Positions 17,545-20,999 of a stretch of DNA of 20,999 nucleotides are shown here, one piece after another; positions within the stretch are counted from its first letter, which is position 1; each line of letters starts with the position of its first letter. The notes under the pieces are model-generated. The model searched no databases and was not told where the DNA came from. It saw nothing but the letters and a program-made list of their open reading frames with translations. Source of the stretch: Botryllus schlosseri. Its lineage: Eukaryota > Chordata > Ascidiacea > Stolidobranchia > Styelidae. A program made the position numbers and the translations under genes. The stretch lies in contig ATSW01005833.1 in assembly GCA_000444245.1 (NCBI GenBank), positions 1-20,999 of the forward strand, read 5' to 3'.

Positions 17545-19908
17545 TTTCCACAAGACTTCCCAGACGCATTTATTACTAAACTCTAAAACGCGATTGCATG
17601 AAGTGCAGACACGAAAAGTGGCCCCCTCGTAGTTGGAACGCAAAGACGTGTAAAAACTGTGCGGACCGTACACAAAACTTGTGCCCGATTTCATTCCTTC
17701 GTACAAGTCGACTGAAACGAGAGCTCCAACGAACTCATTTCCCTTCAGAGCGGCGAGAGTTCATGAGAAAGATTCAACTGAGAATGGACGGCTATCGCGT
17801 CATTTTTCATCAACTGCCATCTCGGAGTCGCTGTCGTCCTCTGTAGAGAGCGGATTGAGAAGTATTAGCACAAGCACCGCGGGCATATCTACGCTATTTG
17901 TGATAGGAATGGTTAAATTTAAAAGAATCGATTCTATTTTTTCAGATTAAATATAAATAGGCCTACAACAATGGCTTCAGTATATACGATTATGAATATT
18001 ATATCAAATGCCTCTACTTTTGGGAGCACTCAAATATGTTTTGCCAGCTTGCATCTCATAATAACGCGGTTGTTTTTGACTGTTTCTTAAACCACGTAAC
18101 AGTTTTTAAGGCAAAATAAATTTAGTTTTGTTAAGTCCAAAATAGTTTTGAGATATGTTTCCGTCCCCTTACGAGTGTACCAAGTTAACGGAATGTATTT
18201 CAGAAATTGCACCAATCTGTAGAGGCGTTATTAAGTACTACTTTTTCTGAGTATTTAAGTACGTTTAAGTAGGTTGTTCTTCCACTACTATGAAACAGTC
18301 TAGGCAAAACTATCTTCATTTTTCACTTTGGATTTTTAAAAGTAGAGAATGGTTTTGGGCTGTTTCGATCACCTTTACGAGTGAAATTGTCACCACAACT
18401 GGATGAAATGGCCCCTGTATCACGGTGACTGAAGACATTTGCAGAAATTGTACCAATTTGTAGTGGCATTATTCATTTTGCGATTTGAAGTTACGAAAGT
18501 ACCCACCTTCGATCACCTACTAAAAGTATGTAATGTTCCGACTAAAACTACTTTTCTAAACTACTTCAAAACTCAAATACTTTGTAAATCATCATTTTCC
18601 ACATCCACTTGAAGTAGTTTTGACATGTATTGGAGATCGCTACTTCTACTTGTAACCGAACAGAGATTTACAGTGTTACTTCGTCTTCAACCTGAGTACC
18701 AATGATGACTACAGTACTTTGACTGCCTCTATGTATATGGGGCGATTTCGGTCGAAATGACACGTCACGACACTAAATCATAATTCTTGCGATCTTAAAA
18801 TAGGTACATCCAGGGTTGTAATGACTCGAGTCATGATTTTGGGTGACTCGCGTCATTCTCTCAAAATACGGAAAATGACTCGACTTGAGTCGATCTGTGT
18901 ATTGACTTGACTTGAGTCATTTCGTATGACTCGGACCGGCCAAGACCGACATTTCATTGTAATTTCGAAGAATAGTAAAGTTACCATACTATTGGTGACC
19001 GTCCATTAGTACTGGTACTTGAAAATGCGACCAGAAACTGGTAAAAGTGAGGGAAATTGGCAGGTTTGTAATTACTCGAGACTCGACTCGAGTCATGGTT
19101 TTCTGATGACTCGACTTGACATATTTTCTAAAAATGCGGAAATGACTCCACTCGAGTCAATCAGTGTATTGACTCGACTTGGACTCGAGTCATTGCGCAT
19201 GACTCGACACTCAGACGGCCAAGACAGACACTTCATTGTAATTTCGAAGAATAGTAAAGTAACCACACTATTGGGATTTCGTCTGTTGGTACTGGTACTT
19301 GAAAATGCGACCAGAATGAGTCAAAAAGTGAGGAAAATTAGTATATTATGAATGTGAACCATTCGATATCATCAAATAAAGTTATAAATAGTGGGTTTAA
19401 CAAGACTTTAACTGGAAACTGAGCAGTCAACGCAATGACTCGGTCTCGAGTCATAACAGCATGACTCGGACTCGGCCCTCTGCTCGCTGACTTGGACTCG
19501 GACTTGACTCTGTGGTGAATTGAAAATGACTCGACTTGACTCGAGACAAAACTATAAAGTTAGACAGACTTGTGACTCGGAACCTTGTGACTTGGTTACA
19601 ACCTTGGGTACATCACCTTGCATCGAATGGAACATCGGCTATCTTGATGTCATCCAAAATAGATAACAACACACACTATGGCGGACCCGAGAGACAATAT
19701 GAATTCCAGCAGTGTTAAAGTTCATGGACTCAGATTTAAAAAAATTATCACCGACTGCTATAACATCATACCATTGAGAGTTTCTTGCAAGTGATGTATC
19801 GTGGTCAGGAGAGCGTGAAACTGCTTCCGGCGCATTTCGAGTTTCCCTTTCAGTTTTCTTTCCGTATCCGTCAACTCCTCGAGTTCAGAATTCAAATTTT
19901 CCAACTCG
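17545..19908 (-). CDS. THOC7: THO complex subunit 7 (3' part: last two exons)
   Basis: Two minus-strand exons (19908-19772 and 17840-17800 plus 3' UTR) join in phase 1. They give ELENLNSELEELTDTERKL, then KGKLEMRRKQFHALLTTIHH, LQETLN and an acidic end NEDDSDSEMAVDEK. This matches the C-terminal third of animal THOC7 (KELEHL, then DKLELRRKQFHVLLSTIHELQQTL) and is coiled coil. Known: THOC7 is a roughly 200-residue subunit of the THO/TREX complex in the nucleus, coupling transcription and splicing to mRNA export. The upstream exons (about two thirds of the protein) lie to the right of the window. The intron between these exons is about 1.9 kb and holds a hAT MITE. Confidence 0.9.
17569..17574 (-). 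promoter_or_regulatory. THOC7: AATAAA polyadenylation signal of THOC7
   Basis: AATAAA on the minus strand lies about 226 nt after the THOC7 stop codon. Cleavage would be expected near 17545-17560. Confidence 0.7.
17800..17840 (-). CDS. THOC7: THOC7 terminal coding exon
   Basis: The acceptor CCGCTCTCTACAG is good. The phase matches the previous exon (G + AG gives Glu). It encodes EDDSDSEMAVDEK followed by TGA at 17800-17802. Acidic, poorly conserved C-termini are usual for this family (the human end is also acidic), so the short tail is credible. Confidence 0.85.
18110..18731. repeat. Decayed repeat related to the 4978-6257 hAT element
   Basis: The right edge, inverted, reads TAGAGGCAGTCAAAGTA, close to the CAGAGGCGGTCAAAGTA end of 4978-6257. 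AAGTAG/CTACTT hexamers recur at 18230-18275 and 18530-18660. Two direct units inside share ACGAGTG and then CAGAAATTGYACCAATYTG at 18200 and 18437. The left boundary is unclear and there is no clean target duplication. It lies in the last THOC7 intron. Confidence 0.5.
18811..19606. mobile_element. hAT MITE of the 9801 family with duplicated end, 796 bp, TSD GGTACATC
   Basis: The left end CAGGGTTGTAATGACTCG and the inverted right end CAAGGTTGTAACCAAGTC are flanked by perfect GGTACATC (18803-18810 and 19607-19614). The part 19061-19606 is a full-length copy of the 9801-10323 family in reverse, with its own terminus CAGGTTTGTAATTACTCG at 19061. The preceding 250 bp (18811-19060) repeats its left half. 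The target duplication lies outside the whole 796-bp unit, so the duplicated form appears to have moved as one. It lies in the last THOC7 intron. Confidence 0.88.
19772..19908 (-). CDS. THOC7: THOC7 penultimate exon (coiled coil)
   Basis: The acceptor is TTGCTTCATTAG and the donor is CAATG|GTATGA. The 137 nt contain 45 full codons, one base completing the first codon, and one base carried to the last exon. LEMRRKQFHALLTTIHHLQ is nearly identical to the conserved THOC7 motif. The heptad-like Leu spacing of the first half supports a coiled coil. Confidence 0.92.
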
Positions 19909-19940
19909 CTAATGAAGCAAAGATTGTTTCAAAAGTTTCT

Positions 19941-20871
19941 AAATTACATTAGAATTATAGCTACACAGATTTTCCAAATTAGATTAGAATTATAGCTACA
20001 CAGATTTCTTCAAATTAGACTAGTATTAGAATTATAGCTACACAGCTTTTCCAAATTAGATTAGAATTATAGCTACACAGATCTTTCCAAATTTGATTAG
20101 AATTAGAGCCACAACGATTTCTTCAAATTATACTAGTATCAGAATTATAGCTACACAGCTTTTCCAAATTAGATTAGAATTATAGCTACACAGCTTTTCC
20201 AAATTAGATTAGAATTACAGCTACAATGATTCCTTCAAATTATACTAGTGTTAGAATTATAGCTACACAGCTTTTCCAAATTAGATTAGAATTACAGCTA
20301 CAATGATTCCTTCAAATTATACCAGTATCAGAATTATAGCTACACAGCTTTTCCAAATTAGATTAGAATTATAGATACACAGATCTTTCCAAATTAGATT
20401 AGAATTACAATTACAGCTACAAAGATTTCTTCAAATTAGACTAGTATTAGAATTAGAGCTACACAGCTTTTCCAAATTAGAGTTATAGCTACACAGATCT
20501 TTCCAATTTAGATTAGAATTAGAACTACATTACAAAGATTTCTTCGAATTAGACTAGTATTAGAATTATAGCTACACAGCTTTTCCAAATTAGATTAGAA
20601 TTATAGATACACAGATCTTTCCAAATTAGATTATAATTATAGCTTAAAAGATGTTTTCAAAGTAGACCAGAATTAGAATTATAGCTACACAGCTTTTCCA
20701 AATTATATTAGAATTATAGCTTAAAAGATGTTTTGAAAGTAGACCAGAATTAGAATTATAGCTACACAGCTTTTCCAAATTAGATTAGAATTATAGCTAA
20801 AAAAATTTCTTCAAATTAGACTAGTATTAGAATTATAGCTACACATATATCTCCAAATTATATTAGAATTA
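19941..20871. repeat. Minisatellite, ~24 units of ~38 bp, partly dimeric
   Basis: Tandem units are built on AGAATTATAGCTACACAG followed by either CTTTTCCAAATTAGATT or ATTTCTTCAAATTAGACTAG-type sequence. The two unit types alternate over much of the array, giving a roughly 75-80-bp higher-order period. Units near 20641-20740 have a third form (AGCTTAAAAGATGTTTTCAA). A degenerate unit follows at about 20956-20990. It fills the THOC7 intron just upstream of the penultimate exon. Confidence 0.92.
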
Positions 20872-20999
20872 GGAAGATTGCAAATGTCTGTAACAGCAAG
20901 CTCGGCTTGTTTCACACTATAGCCTACAGTTCTCCTGTAGCATTTTCAGGAACACATAAATTAGATTAAAATTAATATTAGAGCATCAAAACATTTCAC

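Noticed and set aside
17598-17950. Two overlapping plus-strand frames near 17.6-17.95 kb
   Set aside because: They are the antisense of the THOC7 3' UTR and terminal exon; the minus strand has the acceptor, stop and AATAAA.

Overview
The window looks like a stretch of AT-rich metazoan nuclear DNA. The evidence is a split tRNA-type Pol III gene with internal boxes, small exons bounded by GT/AG introns, a recognisable animal THOC7 gene, and many short hAT-type DNA transposons with 8-bp target duplications. The overused word TAGCCTA/TAGGCCTA and the repeat content suggest a marine invertebrate, perhaps a deuterostome. That placement is a guess. No prokaryotic operon, CRISPR array or reverse transcriptase was seen.

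Left edge (1-66, plus): a tRNA-Lys(CUU) gene lacking only its first 7 bases, which lie outside the window, with a TTTT terminator. From 12004 down to 119 (minus): one gene that I assembled by eye from 11 exons whose phases all agree (1164 nt, 387 residues). It encodes a membrane protein with an N-terminal hydrophobic segment, an RWKR furin-like site, a Ser-Gly/Thr/Asp-rich ectodomain spread over small exons that are mostly phase 1-1, a C-terminal transmembrane helix and a cytoplasmic tail. The Ser-Gly pairs next to acidic residues resemble glycosaminoglycan attachment sites and the Thr runs resemble mucin. I do not recognise the family. A TATA-like box lies just upstream of its ATG, and its 3' end runs towards the tRNA gene on the opposite strand.

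From 12052 to 17544: mostly transposon-derived intergenic DNA, including a 1.28-kb hAT-like element (14664-15941) with a 397-bp element nested inside it, and a composite hAT element at 16253-17089. From 19908 down to about 17545 (minus): the last two exons of THOC7 (THO mRNA-export complex subunit 7), with an AATAAA signal. Its last intron carries a hAT MITE with a duplicated end. Its next intron upstream, at the right edge, is filled by a ~930-bp minisatellite.

Introns of the membrane-protein gene hold further hAT elements with clean target duplications (2224-3244, 4978-6257), one with a 7-of-8 duplication (9801-10323), a fragment of hAT transposase (about 1144-1449), and decayed pieces. The two protein genes and the tRNA have no evident functional link. 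The main new item is the unassigned proteoglycan/mucin-like gene. The second is a set of hAT elements sharing arrays of the palindrome GACTCGAGTC.
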